A stretch of 64,000 nt of DNA from Xanthobacter sp. NM-25 (GCF_022138605.1 NZ_JACBFS010000001.1:186001-250000); one strand, 5' to 3'; positions 17,291 to 26,760 are shown, numbered from the stretch's first letter. Numbers and translations: made by a program. Notes: a model not told the origin generated them from the sequence alone.

Positions 17291-18649
17291 TCAGCCGATG
17301 CCTTCGCCGGCCCGATCGGCCAGGAAATGCTCGAGCCAATGGATGTCGTATTGGGCCGCGGCGATGTCCGGCGTCCGCACCAGGGTGCGGAACAGGGGCA
17401 GCGTGGTGTCGATGCCGTCCACCACGAACTCGTCCAGTGCCCGGCGCAGGCGGCGCAGGCACTCGTCCCGGGTCTTGCCGTAGACGATCAGCTTGCCCAC
17501 CAGGCTGTCATAGGTGGGGGGGATCACATAGCCCTGGTAGGCGTTGGAATCCACCCGCACGCCCAGGCCACCCGGCACGTGGTAGTGAGTGATCCTGCCC
17601 GGCGAGGGCCGGAAGGTGGTGGGGTGCTCGGCATTCACCCGGCATTCGATGGCATGGCCGTCGATCGCCACATCAGCCTGGGTGAGGCCCATGGGCTCGC
17701 CTGCCGCCACGCGGATCTGCTCGTTGATGAGGTCGATGCCGGTGACCATCTCCGTCACCGGATGCTCCACCTGGATGCGGGTGTTCATCTCGATGAAATA
17801 GAAGCGGCCGTTCTCATACAGGAACTCGATGGTGCCGACGCCGAGATACTTCAGCTGCCGCATGGCGTTGGCGCAGGTCTCGCCGATCTCCGCCCGCTGC
17901 TCGGGGGTGATCACCGGCGAGGGCGCCTCCTCCCACACCTTCTGGTGGCGCCGCTGCAGGGAACAGTCGCGCTCGCCCAGATGAATGGCGTTGCCGCGGC
18001 CGTCGCCCAGCACCTGCACCTCGATATGGCGCGGGGTGGAGAGATACTTCTCCAGATAGACGGCATCGTCGCCGAACGCCGCCTTGGCCTCGATGCGGGC
18101 GGTGGAGAGGGCCTGGGACAGATCCTCCTTGCTGAGCGCCACCTTCATGCCGCGCCCGCCGCCACCGGCGGCCGCCTTCACCAGCACCGGATAGCCGATC
18201 TCTTCCGCCACCCGATGGGCCTCGGCATCGTCGCGGATGCCGCCCTCGGAACCGGGCACCACCGGAATGCCCAAGGCCTGGGCGGTCTTCTTGGCCTCGA
18301 TCTTGTCGCCCATGATGCGGATGTGCTCCGCCTTGGGGCCGATGAAGCCGATATTGTGGTCGGCCAGGATCTCGGCGAAGCGGGCATTCTCGGCCAGGAA
18401 GCCATAACCCGGGTGCACCGCATCGGCGCCGGTGATCTCACAGGCGGCGAGAATGGACGGGATGTTGAGATAGCTGTCCCGCGCCGCCGGCGGGCCGATG
18501 CACACGCTCTCGTCGGCGAGCCGCACATGCATGGCGTCGGCGTCGGCGGTGGAGTGCACCGCCACGGTGGCGATGTCGAGCTCCTTGCACGCGCGCAGGA
18601 TGCGCAACGCGATCTCGCCCCGGTTGGCGATGAGGATTTTCTTGAACAT
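17291..18649 (-). CDS. accC: Acetyl-CoA carboxylase, biotin carboxylase subunit
   Basis: Carboxylates the biotin on AccB with ATP and bicarbonate, the first half of malonyl-CoA formation. The 452-residue protein opens MFKKILIANRGEIALRI. The ATP-grasp loop KAAAGGGGRGMKVA lies near residue 160 and the active-site EMNTRIQVEHPVTEMVTGIDL near 285, both complete. The gene starts 25 bases after accB on the same strand, so the two are surely one transcript. Confidence 0.97.
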   Translation of the reverse strand: MFKKILIANRGEIALRILRACKELDIATVAVHSTADADAMHVRLADESVCIGPPAARDSYLNIPSILAACEITGADAVHPGYGFLAENARFAEILADHNIGFIGPKAEHIRIMGDKIEAKKTAQALGIPVVPGSEGGIRDDAEAHRVAEEIGYPVLVKAAAGGGGRGMKVALSKEDLSQALSTARIEAKAAFGDDAVYLEKYLSTPRHIEVQVLGDGRGNAIHLGERDCSLQRRHQKVWEEAPSPVITPEQRAEIGETCANAMRQLKYLGVGTIEFLYENGRFYFIEMNTRIQVEHPVTEMVTGIDLINEQIRVAAGEPMGLTQADVAIDGHAIECRVNAEHPTTFRPSPGRITHYHVPGGLGVRVDSNAYQGYVIPPTYDSLVGKLIVYGKTRDECLRRLRRALDEFVVDGIDTTLPLFRTLVRTPDIAAAQYDIHWLEHFLADRAGEGIG

Positions 18650-18674
18650 CAGGCCTGCCCTCGGGAAAACGCGC

Positions 18675-19139
18675 TCACTCGATGATCATCAGCGGCTCGC
18701 CGTATTCCACCGGCTGCGCATTGCCCACGAGGATCCGCGTCACCGTGCCCGAACGGGGCGCGGGAATGGCGTTCATGGTCTTCATGGCCTCGACGATCAG
18801 CACCGTCTGGCCTTCCCGCACGCTGGTGCCCACTTCGACGAAGTTGGCGGCGCCGGGCTCGGGCGCGAGATAGGCGGTGCCCACCATGGGCGAGGCCACG
18901 GCGCCCGGATGCTTGGAGAGGTCGGCCGGCGCCTCGGCGACGGGCGCCGCGGCCACCGGCGCGGCGGCCACGACCGGCGCCGCCGGGGCGGCGGCCACGG
19001 TGACCGGAGCCGGCGCGCGCGCGACGCGGATGCGCAGGCCTTCGTGCTCCACCTCGATCTCGGTCAGATCGCTGTCGGACAGCAGCTTGGCGATATCCTT
19101 GACGAGGTCGGTGTCGATCTGGGGTTTGGTAGGCTTCAT
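18675..19139 (-). CDS. accB: Acetyl-CoA carboxylase, biotin carboxyl carrier protein
   Basis: Carries the biotin that shuttles carboxyl groups between AccC and the carboxyltransferase. The 154-residue protein has an N-terminal helical domain, an Ala/Pro linker at about 42-73 and a C-terminal biotinyl domain with the target Lys120 in VEAMKTMN. Two adjacent ATGs exist (19142 and 19139); the second is chosen because AGGA then lies at a workable five-base spacing. The order aroQ-accB-accC is classic in bacteria. Confidence 0.96.
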   Translation of the reverse strand: MKPTKPQIDTDLVKDIAKLLSDSDLTEIEVEHEGLRIRVARAPAPVTVAAAPAAPVVAAAPVAAAPVAEAPADLSKHPGAVASPMVGTAYLAPEPGAANFVEVGTSVREGQTVLIVEAMKTMNAIPAPRSGTVTRILVGNAQPVEYGEPLMIIE

Positions 19140-19202
19140 CATGTTCCTGCTCTGCCGGCCATGGGGCCGCACGAGGGCTCTTGAGGGTTCGACAAGCCGC
19201 CG

Positions 19203-19640
19203 TCAGGGCGGCGGAAGATCGGCCAGGGCCGCGATGGCGAGTGCGTAGCTCTGCGGGCCGAAGCCGCAGATCACCCCACGCACCACCGGCGACAGATAGG
19301 AGTGGTGGCGGAAGGGCTCGCGGCTGAACACGTTGGACAGATGCACCTCGATGGTGGGCACGCCCACCGCCGCCACCGCATCGCGCACGGCGACAGAGGT
19401 ATGGGTGTAGGCCGCCGCGTTCAGCACGATGCCTCGGGCGCCCCGCGCCGCCTGGATGAGATCCACCAGGGCGCCTTCGGAATTGGTCTGGGCGAACACC
19501 ATGTCGAAGCCCAGCCGCTCGGCCGCGGCACGACACAGCGCCTCCACGTCGGCGAGGGTCGCCGCACCGTAGATGCCGGGCTCCCGGGTGCCGAGAAGAT
19601 TGAGATTGGGCCCGTTCAGGACGTGGATGAGAGGGAGCAT
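19203..19640 (-). CDS. aroQ: 3-dehydroquinate dehydratase, type II
   Basis: Converts 3-dehydroquinate to 3-dehydroshikimate in the shikimate pathway. The 145-residue protein carries the family signature HVLNGPNLNLLGTREPGIYG with catalytic Tyr24, NAAAYTHTS in the middle and His100 in EVHLSNVFSREPFRHHS. The start at 19640 gives the usual length; a GTG nine codons upstream is also open. It lies 63 bases upstream of accB on the same strand. Confidence 0.95.
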   Translation of the reverse strand: MLPLIHVLNGPNLNLLGTREPGIYGAATLADVEALCRAAAERLGFDMVFAQTNSEGALVDLIQAARGARGIVLNAAAYTHTSVAVRDAVAAVGVPTIEVHLSNVFSREPFRHHSYLSPVVRGVICGFGPQSYALAIAALADLPPP

Positions 19641-19816
19641 CCGCAAAACATCTGCCGCCGGCGCCACATGGCCGGGTCGGCGTCGTTATAGGGTCACGCG
19701 CCACGCAAGGAAAGGGGAGCGCGGCGCGGGCCCGTCATGGCTGGTAAACCAAGGCTGACCAGCGGGCCGGCCGATGCGCCCCGCTCGCCCGCTCCGACCG
19801 TCTCACTGGCGGCACA

Positions 19817-20587
19817 TCACTTGGCGCCGGCCGCACCCTTGGCGTTGGCGCGGGTGGCGGCCACCGCGGCTTTGAGCTTGTCGAAGCCCACAGCGCCCAC
19901 CACCACCTCGTCGCCCACCACGTAGGAGGGCGTGCCGTTGAGCGACAGCGCCTCGGCGATCTTCATGCTCTCGTCGAGGGTCGCGTTGAGCTCCGGCGAG
20001 GTGGCCTGCTTCTGCAGCAGGGCGGGATCGATGCCCACCTGCTTGGCCGCCGCCAACGCCTTGGCCCGATCCGCCTGGCCACGACCGTTCAGCAGCGCCT
20101 GATGGAAGTCCATATACTTCTCGGGCGCCACCATGCGCACCGCCACAGCCACCTGGGCGGCTTCCACCGAGCCCGGGCCAAGCACCGGGAATTCGCGCAG
20201 CACCACCTTGAGGTTCGGGTCTTCCTTGATCAGCTCCTGCAGGTCGGAGAGGGCCCGCTTGCAGTAGCCGCAATTGTAGTCGAAGAACTCCACCAGGGTG
20301 ACGTCACCCTTGGGATTGCCCACCACCACGCCGCGCGGGCTCTCCAGCAACGGCTTGATCTGGCTCAGGGCCTGGTTGCGGGACTTGGCCTCGGCCTCGT
20401 TGTGGCGCGCTTCCAGCACCGCGATGGCCTCCTGCAGCACCTCGGGATTCTGCAGCAGATACTCTCGGATGACAGGCCCGAGCTCCTTCTTCTCCTCGTC
20501 GGTGAAGGCGGACGCCGGGGTGGCGGACACCAGCGCGGCCAGGGCCAGCGGGATCAGACCGGCGCGAAGGCCGAGGCGCGAGAACAT
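19817..20587 (-). CDS. DsbA-family thiol:disulfide protein
   Basis: Periplasmic thioredoxin-fold protein of 256 residues. A signal peptide (about 1-27, ending ATPASA) precedes a helical N-terminal region, then the active site CGYC at 106-109 in FFDYNCGYCKRAL, and the cis-proline loop GTPSYVVGDEVVVGA near residue 225. The long N-terminal helix region resembles Com1/ScsC-like oxidoreductases, so it may be an isomerase or copper-linked protein rather than classical DsbA. The start is set by GGAGA five bases before ATG 20587. It lies 25 bases after the M48 peptidase gene, likely the same operon. Confidence 0.88.
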   Translation of the reverse strand: MFSRLGLRAGLIPLALAALVSATPASAFTDEEKKELGPVIREYLLQNPEVLQEAIAVLEARHNEAEAKSRNQALSQIKPLLESPRGVVVGNPKGDVTLVEFFDYNCGYCKRALSDLQELIKEDPNLKVVLREFPVLGPGSVEAAQVAVAVRMVAPEKYMDFHQALLNGRGQADRAKALAAAKQVGIDPALLQKQATSPELNATLDESMKIAEALSLNGTPSYVVGDEVVVGAVGFDKLKAAVAATRANAKGAAGAK

Positions 20588-20612
20588 GAGACTCTCCATG
20601 GAATGAATGGGT

Positions 20613-22067
20613 TCAGCGGTCATCGGAGCGCCCGCCCTGGGCGCTCTGCGGCGGCTTGAAGTTCACGAGGTCGTCGGCCCGGAGCCAACCGGGCGAGCCG
20701 GTGGGAAAGCGCTTGCGGGCCCGCGCCGCCAACTCACGCCCGAACTTGGCGTCGCCACTGGCGATGGCCGCGTTGGCGGCCGCCAGATCGGCATTTGCCA
20801 GATCGCCCTTGCGGCCATAGGCGATGGACAGGGAGCGCCAGGCGCCCGCTGAATTGGGATCGCGCTGAGTGGCCTGGATCAGTTCCGGAATGGCATCCTC
20901 CGGCTTGCCGCCGCTGCCGGTCTGCACCAGCGCCTGCCCCAGCATGGCCCGGATGAGCGGCGCGCCATTGGACAGGTCCACCGCCTTGCGCAGCACCGGA
21001 ACCGCCTGGCCGGCGCGCCCGGCCTCCAGCAGCGCCTGGCCCTTCAACTCGTAGAAATAGGGATTGTTGGGCTGGCGGGCGATCAAGGCGTCGATCTGCG
21101 CCACCGCGCCGTTCACATTGCCGAAGCGATAGGCGGAAATGGCCCGCGCGTATTGCGCCGCCAGGGAAGCGTCGGAATAAGGATATTGGCGCGCCACCGC
21201 TTCCGGCCGCTCGGTGAAGGCGATCAGCTTGGCGCGCATCAAGTCATGCCGCTCCTGCAGCGCCGGCGGATCCTTGACGTTGTAATAGGGGCTGCTCTTG
21301 GCCAATTGCTCCAGCGCGGCGATGCGCTCGCGCGCCATGGGGTGGCTCAGCAGATAGGGGTCGATGCGCTGGCTGATGAACAGCTGGTCGTTCTGAAAGC
21401 GCTCGAACGTCTCCAGCATGCCTTTGGACGACTGCTTTGTGGCATCGAGATACCGCACCGCGGAGCGGTCTGCCGCCTGCTCCTCGCTGCGCTGGTAGGA
21501 GAGCAGCGAGCGGCGGATCATCTCCTGCGGCGCGCTCATGCCAGCGGCGGCGACATTGCCGAGATTGCGACCGTCCATGCCACTGGCCGCGCCCGCCGCC
21601 ACGCCGGCGCCGGCCAGCAGCATGGCTACCACCGCCATGGTCTGGGCGCCGGCCAATTGCTGGCGCATGCGGGCCAGATGCCCGCCGGCGATGTGGCCGC
21701 TTTCGTGGGCCAGCACGCCGATGATCTGATTGGGCGTCTTCGAATCGATGAGCGCCCCGGTGTTCACGAAGATGCGGCGGCCATCGGCCACGAAGGCGTT
21801 GAAGGAGCGATCGTTGATCAGCACCACTTCCACATTCTGCTGCGCCAGCCCCGCCGCTTTCAGGATGGGCCGGGTGTAGTCGCGCAGCAAATTCTCGATT
21901 TCCGTGTCGCGGATGGTGGAAACCCGGCCCTGCCCGCCGGCTGGCTGGGCCTGCGCCGCGTGCCAGGGCAGCGCCGCCACGGCCAGTGCGGCGAGGGCCT
22001 GGCAGGCCCGTCGCCCGACAAGACGCAGGGCGTCGCCTGCAGATCGGGAGGAGATTGACACCGCCAT
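20613..22067 (-). CDS. M48-family metalloprotease with TPR region (BepA/YfgC-like)
   Basis: Predicted periplasmic zinc protease of 484 residues. A signal peptide ends near residue 41 (HAAQAQP). The peptidase domain has the zinc motif HESGH at 121-125 with a downstream glutamate in RSEEQAADRSAV. The C-terminal half, from about 310, is alpha-helical with tetratricopeptide-like repeats (NNPYFYELKGQALLEAGRAG; NSAGAWRSLSIAYGRKGDLA). BepA-type proteins help assemble or degrade outer-membrane proteins such as LptD. The neighbouring DsbA-like gene fits an envelope quality-control unit. Confidence 0.88.
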   Translation of the reverse strand: MAVSISSRSAGDALRLVGRRACQALAALAVAALPWHAAQAQPAGGQGRVSTIRDTEIENLLRDYTRPILKAAGLAQQNVEVVLINDRSFNAFVADGRRIFVNTGALIDSKTPNQIIGVLAHESGHIAGGHLARMRQQLAGAQTMAVVAMLLAGAGVAAGAASGMDGRNLGNVAAAGMSAPQEMIRRSLLSYQRSEEQAADRSAVRYLDATKQSSKGMLETFERFQNDQLFISQRIDPYLLSHPMARERIAALEQLAKSSPYYNVKDPPALQERHDLMRAKLIAFTERPEAVARQYPYSDASLAAQYARAISAYRFGNVNGAVAQIDALIARQPNNPYFYELKGQALLEAGRAGQAVPVLRKAVDLSNGAPLIRAMLGQALVQTGSGGKPEDAIPELIQATQRDPNSAGAWRSLSIAYGRKGDLANADLAAANAAIASGDAKFGRELAARARKRFPTGSPGWLRADDLVNFKPPQSAQGGRSDDR

Positions 22068-22422
22068 TGTTGCCGACGCTTCGCCTCGCTGGTTCGTGGC
22101 CCCGACCCGCTCCGCGCGAGCCGGCGCCTGCCCTGATCCTCAACCGCCGCAGCCGCCGGCCACGCTCCTCGTCCCTCGTCCCACATCCCTCGTCCAGCCG
22201 CCGAAGAGCCGGGTGCACCGGGCCGCAACGCCCTGAACCCACGCGCCCCCTTGGCGAGCGGCCCCGCCCGAGCTACGAAGCGGCCGGACACTGGCGCCTT
22301 GCGGCCGCTGGGTCAACGGGCGGCCCTTCACATTGGGGCGACACCTCTTCCAAGGACCGCGAGATTACGGCGGCAGCACGGCGGCGCGCCCCGCGCGCAG
22401 TTCGACCCGAAGGATTTCCATC
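22068..22422. other. Divergent intergenic region, no gene recognised
   Basis: 355 bases between the divergent M48 peptidase and aminotransferase genes. A short run of cctcgtccc-like repeats lies at about 22164-22196. Promoters for both genes must lie here, but none could be read with confidence. Confidence 0.45.
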
Positions 22423-23598
22423 ATGACCTCTTCTCCCGCCGGCGTTACGCCCTCACGCCGCAGCGCCGTCGCCCCCTTCATCGTCATGGACGTGATGGAG
22501 CATGCGGCGCGGTTGGAGGCGGCCGGCGCCACGGTGATGCATCTGGAGGTCGGGCAACCGGCGGCGCCGGCGCCGCTGACTGCCCGCCAGGCCGCCGCCG
22601 CCGCGCTCGAGGCCGGACAGGTGGGCTATACGGCCGCCCTCGGCATGCCGGCGCTGCGGACGCGAATCGCCGAACACTACCAATATGCCCACGGGCTCAC
22701 CCTCGACCCCGAGCGGGTGGTGGTGACCAATGGGTCGTCCGGCGGCTTCATTCTCGCCTTCCTGGCCCTGTTCGAGGCGGGCGACCGGGTGGCCATTGCC
22801 GCCCCCGGCTACCCGCCCTATCGCCATGTGCTGTCCGCCCTGGGCTGCGAGCCGGTGCTGATCGAGACCCGGGCCGAGGATCGCTTCGCGCTCACCCCGG
22901 CCCAGCTCATCGAAGCCCATCGCGCCGCGCCACTGAAGGGTGTGCTGGTGGCGAGCCCCGGCAATCCCACCGGCACCATGATGGACCGGGCGGCGCTGAC
23001 CGCGCTCCACGCCTGCGCCCGCGATCTCGGCATCGCCTTCGTGTCGGACGAAATCTATCACGGCCTCGATTATGCCTTCCCGGCGGTGAGCGCGGCGGAG
23101 ATCGGCGAGGACGTCACCGTCATCAATTCCTTCTCCAAATATTTCTGCATGACCGGCTGGCGGGTGGGCTGGATGGTGGTGCCCCCCACCCTGGTGCGCA
23201 CCATGGAGCGGCTGCAGCAGAACCTGTCCATCTCCGTGCCCACCCTGTCGCAGATCGCCGCGGCGGCAGCCTTCGACGGGCGGGCGGAGATGGACCGGGT
23301 GAAGGCGGGCTATCTGGAAAACCGGCGCATTCTCACCGAAGGCCTGCCGCAGGTCGGCCTGCGCCATTTCCTGCCCGCCGACGGCGCCTTCTACCTTTAT
23401 GCCGACGTCTCCGCCTTCACCGGCGATTCCGCCGCTTTCGCCACCCGCATGCTCGATGCCGTGCACGTGGCCACCACCCCCGGCGTGGATTTCGATCCCT
23501 TCCGGGGCAAACAGTTCCTGCGCCTGTCCTATGCCGGCTCCGCCGCCGACATGCGCGAGGCGGTGGCGCGCATCGGCGCCTTCCTGCAACGCGAATAG
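22423..23598 (+). CDS. PLP-dependent class I/II aminotransferase
   Basis: Fold-type I aminotransferase of 391 residues using pyridoxal phosphate. Visible are the substrate-side HLEVGQPAAPAP (near 40), VTNGSSGGF (cofactor phosphate), SPGNPTGTMM (178-186), FVSDEIYHGLDY with the conserved Asp and Tyr, and the Schiff-base Lys239 in SFSKYFCMTGWRVGW. The C-terminal Arg is in LRLSYA. The substrate (aspartate, aromatic or other) cannot be told. GAAGGA lies eight bases before the ATG, which decides the start against an upstream in-frame codon. Confidence 0.88.
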   Translation: MTSSPAGVTPSRRSAVAPFIVMDVMEHAARLEAAGATVMHLEVGQPAAPAPLTARQAAAAALEAGQVGYTAALGMPALRTRIAEHYQYAHGLTLDPERVVVTNGSSGGFILAFLALFEAGDRVAIAAPGYPPYRHVLSALGCEPVLIETRAEDRFALTPAQLIEAHRAAPLKGVLVASPGNPTGTMMDRAALTALHACARDLGIAFVSDEIYHGLDYAFPAVSAAEIGEDVTVINSFSKYFCMTGWRVGWMVVPPTLVRTMERLQQNLSISVPTLSQIAAAAAFDGRAEMDRVKAGYLENRRILTEGLPQVGLRHFLPADGAFYLYADVSAFTGDSAAFATRMLDAVHVATTPGVDFDPFRGKQFLRLSYAGSAADMREAVARIGAFLQRE

Positions 23599-23666
23599 GT
23601 TTTTCGCGGGCGATGGGCGACACAGCGCCATAGAGTTGCGCCAATTGTCGGTGAGGATCCCGTCGC

Positions 23667-24344
23667 ATGAGCCGCCCCAACGACCAGATCGTCGAGATCA
23701 CCCCGGAAGTGCTGCTGAAGGCCTACGCCTGCGGCATCTTCCCCATGGCCGAGAATGCCGACGACCCGGGGCTCTACTGGATCGAGCCCGAGCGGCGCGG
23801 CATCATCCCCCTGGATGCCTTCCGCATTTCGTCGCGGCTGGCGCGGACCGTGCGCTCGGACAAGTTCGAGGTGCGGGTCGACAGCGACTTCGAGGGCGTG
23901 ATCGCCGGCTGCGCCGAACCGCAGGATGGCCGCGAGAAGACCTGGATCAACACCCGCATCCGCCGGCTTTATGGGGAATTGTTCGCGCGCGGGCGCTGCC
24001 ACACGGTGGAAGCCTGGCGCGACGGCCAGCTGGTGGGCGGGCTTTATGGGGTCCGGCTCGGCGCCGCCTTCTTCGGCGAAAGCATGTTTCACCGCGAGCG
24101 GGACGCCTCCAAGGTGGCGCTGGTGCATCTGGTGGGCCGCCTCATCGCCGGCGGCTTCCGCCTGCTGGACACCCAGTTCGTGACCAGCCACCTCTCCACG
24201 TTCGGGGCCATCGAGGTGTCGCGCCGCCAGTATCACCGGCTGCTCGACCACGCCCTGGCGGCGGAGGGGGATTTCTACTGCTGGCCCGCGGGCGCCGCGG
24301 TGACCGGTTCCGGCGCCTTGCAGCCGATCAGCCACACGTCATAG
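23667..24344 (+). CDS. aat: Leucyl/phenylalanyl-tRNA-protein transferase
   Basis: Adds Leu or Phe from aminoacyl-tRNA to proteins with N-terminal Arg or Lys, marking them for ClpS/ClpAP degradation. The 225-residue protein has the family stretches LLKAYACGIFPMAE, LYWIEPERRGIIPLD, TWINTRIRRLYGEL, GGLYGVRLGAAFFGESMFHRERDASKVAL and DTQFVTSHLSTFGA. The last 70 bases overlap the convergent DUF2155 gene on the other strand. Confidence 0.95.
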   Translation: MSRPNDQIVEITPEVLLKAYACGIFPMAENADDPGLYWIEPERRGIIPLDAFRISSRLARTVRSDKFEVRVDSDFEGVIAGCAEPQDGREKTWINTRIRRLYGELFARGRCHTVEAWRDGQLVGGLYGVRLGAAFFGESMFHRERDASKVALVHLVGRLIAGGFRLLDTQFVTSHLSTFGAIEVSRRQYHRLLDHALAAEGDFYCWPAGAAVTGSGALQPISHTS

Positions 24345-24919
24345 ATCGGGTGCTCCACCGCGTGCAGGCCGGGACTGGAGGCGAACATCCAGCCGGTGAA
24401 GATGCGCTTGGCCTCACCCTTCAGGGTCACCTCGTTCACCTCGGTGAAGGAGGTGACGTTGCGGGTCTCGTCCTCCGGGCGGGTGTAGCAGACCCGCGGG
24501 GTCACCTGCAGCGCACCGAACTGGGCGGTTTCGCCGATGGCCACATCGAACGTGGTGGTACGGCCCGTGATCTTGTCGAGGCCGGCATAGACCGCATAGC
24601 GATTGTGGATGCGCACCGACGGCGGACGCACCACCACCACATCCCCTTCCACACCCCCTGGTGCAGTGGGCACCGCCGCCGTGGCGGCCGCCGGCTGCGG
24701 CACCCGGTTGGGCAGGCGACGGGGATCGGGCGCGGTGGGCATACCGCTGCTGGGCGGCGGCGGCAGAGGCGACTGCTCGATGCCCGAACGCTGCAGCTGC
24801 GCCGCGGCCGGCGCCGCGCCCGTCACGATAGCCAGCAGGGCCAGCACTGGCAGGCCGAAAGTGCGGGCACCGTCAAAACGGGAGCGAGGAGAACGAGAGC
24901 CTTGGGACATCCGCTTCAT
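24275..24919 (-). CDS. DUF2155 domain-containing secreted protein
   Basis: A 214-residue protein of unknown function with an N-terminal signal peptide (hydrophobic core about 21-40, ending PAAAQ), a Pro-rich spacer to about residue 95 and a DUF2155 domain. The domain has LDKITGRTTTFDVAIGETAQFGALQVTPRVCYTRPEDE and IFTGWMFASSPGLHAVEHPIYDVWLIGC, including two conserved cysteines. Such genes often stand near complex I accessory NDUFA12 in alphaproteobacteria, as here. Its 3' end overlaps aat by 70 bases on opposite strands. Confidence 0.85.
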   Translation of the reverse strand: MKRMSQGSRSPRSRFDGARTFGLPVLALLAIVTGAAPAAAQLQRSGIEQSPLPPPPSSGMPTAPDPRRLPNRVPQPAAATAAVPTAPGGVEGDVVVVRPPSVRIHNRYAVYAGLDKITGRTTTFDVAIGETAQFGALQVTPRVCYTRPEDETRNVTSFTEVNEVTLKGEAKRIFTGWMFASSPGLHAVEHPIYDVWLIGCKAPEPVTAAPAGQQ

Positions 24920-24973
24920 GCTTCAGGCGCACCGCGCTGACAAAAGAATCACGGGCGCACCCGCGGCGTCATC

Positions 24974-24985
24974 CGGACCGGTCCG
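24974..24985. promoter_or_regulatory. 12-bp perfect palindrome upstream of DUF2155 gene
   Basis: cggaccggtccg stands about 55 bases before the DUF2155 start codon. It could be a regulator half-site pair, but a 12-bp GC palindrome may also arise by chance in this composition. Confidence 0.2.
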
Positions 24986-25077
24986 ATCCCGATGACCGTT
25001 GCGACTAGCACCGACAATGCGGCCTGAACAGGGCATGGCATCCCCCTGCCCCCTGCGCCACATGCCCGGGCCCGGCC

Positions 25078-25488
25078 TCACTCGCCGGGCGTCCAGGCCT
25101 TGTAGTCGCCGGTCACCTTGGGCCGATGGCCGCCGGTGAGCACGGAGCCCTTGGGATGGTAGGCGGCCGGGGTGCCGGTCATGTTCGCGCGGTGGGGCTT
25201 CTGCCACGGGAACGGGGTGTAGCTCTCATCCACCGGCGGCGTGTCCACCCGATGGTGGAGCCAGCCCCACCAGCCGGGCGGCACCGAGGAGGCTTCCGCA
25301 TAGCCCGGATAGATCACCCAGCGCCGCTCGAAGCCGAGAGTGGGATCGATGGCGCCACCCTTGGTGCGAAAATAGCGGTTGCCGAGCTCGTCCTGCCCCA
25401 CGAACTCACCATAGCGCTTGGTCCACCACCAAGTGCCGATGGTCTGCTTGTTCCACCAGGTGAAGATGTAGGTCAGGAGAGTCTTCAC
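25078..25488 (-). CDS. NDUFA12-family complex I accessory protein
   Basis: Homologue of the mitochondrial 17.2-kDa complex I accessory subunit NDUFA12 (B17.2), found in alphaproteobacterial respiratory complex I. The 136-residue protein has the conserved Trp-rich start TWWNKQTIGTWWWTKRYGEFVGQDELGNRYF, then ERRWVIYPGYAEASSVPPGWWGWLHHRVDTPP, and PHRANMTGTPAAYHPKGS. The GTG start at 25488 is chosen because the homology begins there and GAGG lies just upstream. Confidence 0.93.
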   Translation of the reverse strand: MKTLLTYIFTWWNKQTIGTWWWTKRYGEFVGQDELGNRYFRTKGGAIDPTLGFERRWVIYPGYAEASSVPPGWWGWLHHRVDTPPVDESYTPFPWQKPHRANMTGTPAAYHPKGSVLTGGHRPKVTGDYKAWTPGE

Positions 25489-25578
25489 GGCCCGCGCCTC
25501 GTTCCGAAATCGGGCGGAACATGCCACCTGCCCCCGCCCATGTCCACCAAAGACCACCACCAAAGACCGCCGCCCGCC

Positions 25579-26694
25579 TCACGGCACGAACAGCAGCAGC
25601 ACATAGACCCCGAACAGAATGAGATGCACCACGCCGTTGAGGGCGTTGGTGCGCCCGGTGCCGAACGACAGGATGCACATGACGAAGGTCAGCACCATCA
25701 TGGTGCGGTCCTCGTTCTCCAGGCCCAGCACCATGGGCAGCCCCAGCATCACGCTCAGCGCCGCCATGGCCGGAATGGTCAAGGCGATGGTGGCGAGCAC
25801 CGAGCCGAGCGCGATGTTGAGGCTGTGCTGCAGATGATTGGCCGCCGCCGCCCGCACCGCCGTGATGCCCTCCGGCATCAACAAGAGGATGGCCACCAGC
25901 GCCCCGGTCACCGCATCGGGATCGGCCAGGGGGAACAGGGCCAGGAAATCCTCGAACGCCACCGCCACATGGTGCGACAGCGACACCACCGCCGCCAGCG
26001 ACAGCAGCAGCATCACCGTCGCGATCCAGAAACGCCGCAGCGAGGGGCGTTGCTCCCCGTGCTCCGGCGGCTGGCTGGCGAAATGCTCGCGGTAGCGCAC
26101 GGTCTGCATGTAGAGAAACGTGCCGTAGAGCCCCACCGCCACGAACGCCATGGTGACCAGCTGCACCGGGGAAAACTCGCCGGTGGCACCGTCATGGGTC
26201 TCACTGGGCAGCACCAGCAGCAGCACCCCCAGCGCAATGATCACCGAGAGGAAGCCGGACACCCCCTGCTGCTGGATCGCCTGCTCGCGGTGCTTGAGGC
26301 TGCCCAGCAGCAGGCACAGGCCGACAATGCCGGTGGTGACGATCATGATGACCGAGAACACCGACTCGCGCGCCAGGGTGGGGTTGGCGGCGTTGTGCAG
26401 CATCATGGAGGCGATCACCGAGACCTCGATGAGCGTCACTGAAAGGGTCAGCACCAAAGTGCCGTAGGGCTGGCCAAGTCGCTCGGCCACCACGTCGGAA
26501 TGGGTCACCGCCGAAAAGGCGGCGCCGCACAACAGCAGCACCGACACCACGCCGATGACGGCTTCGAGAACGCCGCTGTGCGCCGCCGCGGCCGCTTCCG
26601 GCGTCCAGGCGGCAAAGCTGGCCAGCAGGGCGGCGAACACCAGCCCCGCCAGCGGCAGCGCATACGGCGCAACGCCGGATCGGTCTCTCCCCAT
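25579..26694 (-). CDS. Calcium/cation:proton antiporter (ChaA/CAX type)
   Basis: Inner-membrane exchanger of the Ca2+/cation antiporter family, 371 residues with about ten TM helices. Two inverted repeats each carry an acidic helix: VTLIEVSVIASMMLH near residue 90 and ALVAILLLMPEGITAVRAA near 270, as in ChaA-type Na+(Ca2+)/H+ antiporters. The start at MGRDRSG is supported by GAGGGGG upstream. It probably exports Ca2+ or Na+ using the proton gradient. It is 66 bases downstream of the agmatinase-family gene and may be co-transcribed with it. Confidence 0.85.
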   Translation of the reverse strand: MGRDRSGVAPYALPLAGLVFAALLASFAAWTPEAAAAAHSGVLEAVIGVVSVLLLCGAAFSAVTHSDVVAERLGQPYGTLVLTLSVTLIEVSVIASMMLHNAANPTLARESVFSVIMIVTTGIVGLCLLLGSLKHREQAIQQQGVSGFLSVIIALGVLLLVLPSETHDGATGEFSPVQLVTMAFVAVGLYGTFLYMQTVRYREHFASQPPEHGEQRPSLRRFWIATVMLLLSLAAVVSLSHHVAVAFEDFLALFPLADPDAVTGALVAILLLMPEGITAVRAAAANHLQHSLNIALGSVLATIALTIPAMAALSVMLGLPMVLGLENEDRTMMVLTFVMCILSFGTGRTNALNGVVHLILFGVYVLLLFVP

Positions 26695-26760
26695 GTCGCC
26701 CCCCTCAGCACAGATCCGCCGGGCGTGTCCCATATGGCCGCGCAAGCTGCAAGGGCTGCC

